A program made the position numbers and the translations under genes. DNA of 6,789 bases, taken from positions 1-6,789 of the forward strand of contig CAMKTI010000095.1 of assembly GCA_946415665.1 (NCBI GenBank), read 5' to 3'. Position 1 is the stretch's first letter. The number at the start of each line of letters is the position of its first letter. Source of the DNA: an uncultured Clostridia bacterium. GTDB taxonomy: Bacteria; Bacillota; Clostridia; Lachnospirales; CAMVHY01. Below, in pieces: positions 6,604 to 6,789 of this stretch. The notes under the pieces are model-generated. The model was not told where the DNA came from. It was given only the letters and a program-made list of their open reading frames with translations, and did no database searches.

Positions 6604-6789
6604 CTACCTATTTTTTGCAGCCAAAGAAAGTCCATTGAATTGTGTTATATGAACTACACTGTTTGTTATATTACAAAAATCATGAATACAGTGTTTAAAC
6701 CAAACTATATAATCCGAAATATTTTTTTCTAGATAGTGTTTACATGAAAAAAATTTAAAAGAATGACAAATACATAAAGATATAACGAA
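6604..6789 (-). CDS. C-terminal part of a possible unidentified protein (cut by window edge)
   Basis: A minus-strand frame is open from the right edge to a TAG at 6606-6604, 61 codons. Part of it reads HYLEKNISDYIVWFKHCIHD and the end reads FNGLSLAAKNR. It contains five Cys and no motif I can name. The other two minus frames hit stops within about 20 codons. In DNA this AT-rich, 61 open codons is unusual by chance but not decisive. If real it converges on the 677-residue gene with only 16 bp between the two stop codons, and I see no clear hairpin terminator in that gap. No start is visible because the frame leaves the window. Confidence 0.38.
   Translation of the reverse strand, partial: FVISLCICHSFKFFSCKHYLEKNISDYIVWFKHCIHDFCNITNSVVHITQFNGLSLAAKNR

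Noticed and set aside
6656..6694. Inverted repeat ACACTGT (6656-6662) and ACAGTGT (6688-6694)
   Set aside because: Only 7 bp with a 25-nt spacer, no T-run, and it lies within a possible coding frame. Likely chance.
1..6789. CRISPR array, tRNA or rRNA genes, prophage or defence cassette
   Set aside because: No regularly spaced repeats, no cloverleaf-like sequence, and no nuclease, methylase, integrase or toxin motif was found in any gene here.

Overview
The window looks like chromosome from a low-G+C, probably spore-forming member of the Bacillota (Clostridia-like). It is very AT-rich, with long A and T runs and proteins dominated by Lys, Asn and Ile. It carries a full-length SpoVT-type sporulation regulator with a strong Shine-Dalgarno sequence, and a MurJ-type lipid II flippase whose motifs look clostridial. 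The AT bias and the decayed insertion sequence would also suit a host-associated lineage, but the sequence does not prove that.

Layout, left to right. Positions 1-158 hold the last ~51 codons of a plus-strand membrane-protein-like frame cut by the window edge, followed by a gene-free AT-rich gap. murJ lies on the minus strand (476-2026), and its intrinsic terminator hairpin overlaps its own stop codon. About 690 bp without a convincing gene follows, holding a possible murJ promoter with a small palindrome. At 2739-3706 sits a dead IS630-family insertion sequence, visibly richer in G+C than its surroundings. Both terminal inverted repeats can still be aligned, but the transposase is split over all three minus-strand frames and has lost the region of its first catalytic Asp.

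From 3720 on, the plus strand carries a possible sigma-G-like promoter, spoVT (3859-4413, TTG start) with its own intrinsic terminator, and then a 677-residue protein of unknown function (4554-6587). That protein has a long soluble N-terminal part and a C-terminal cluster of hydrophobic segments. A minus-strand frame open to the right edge (6604-6789) converges on it.

The genes do not form an obvious operon: each intact gene has its own intergenic region, and spoVT is closed off by a terminator. The most novel item is the 677-residue membrane protein, which I cannot assign to a family. The best-resolved story is the stepwise decay of the insertion sequence.
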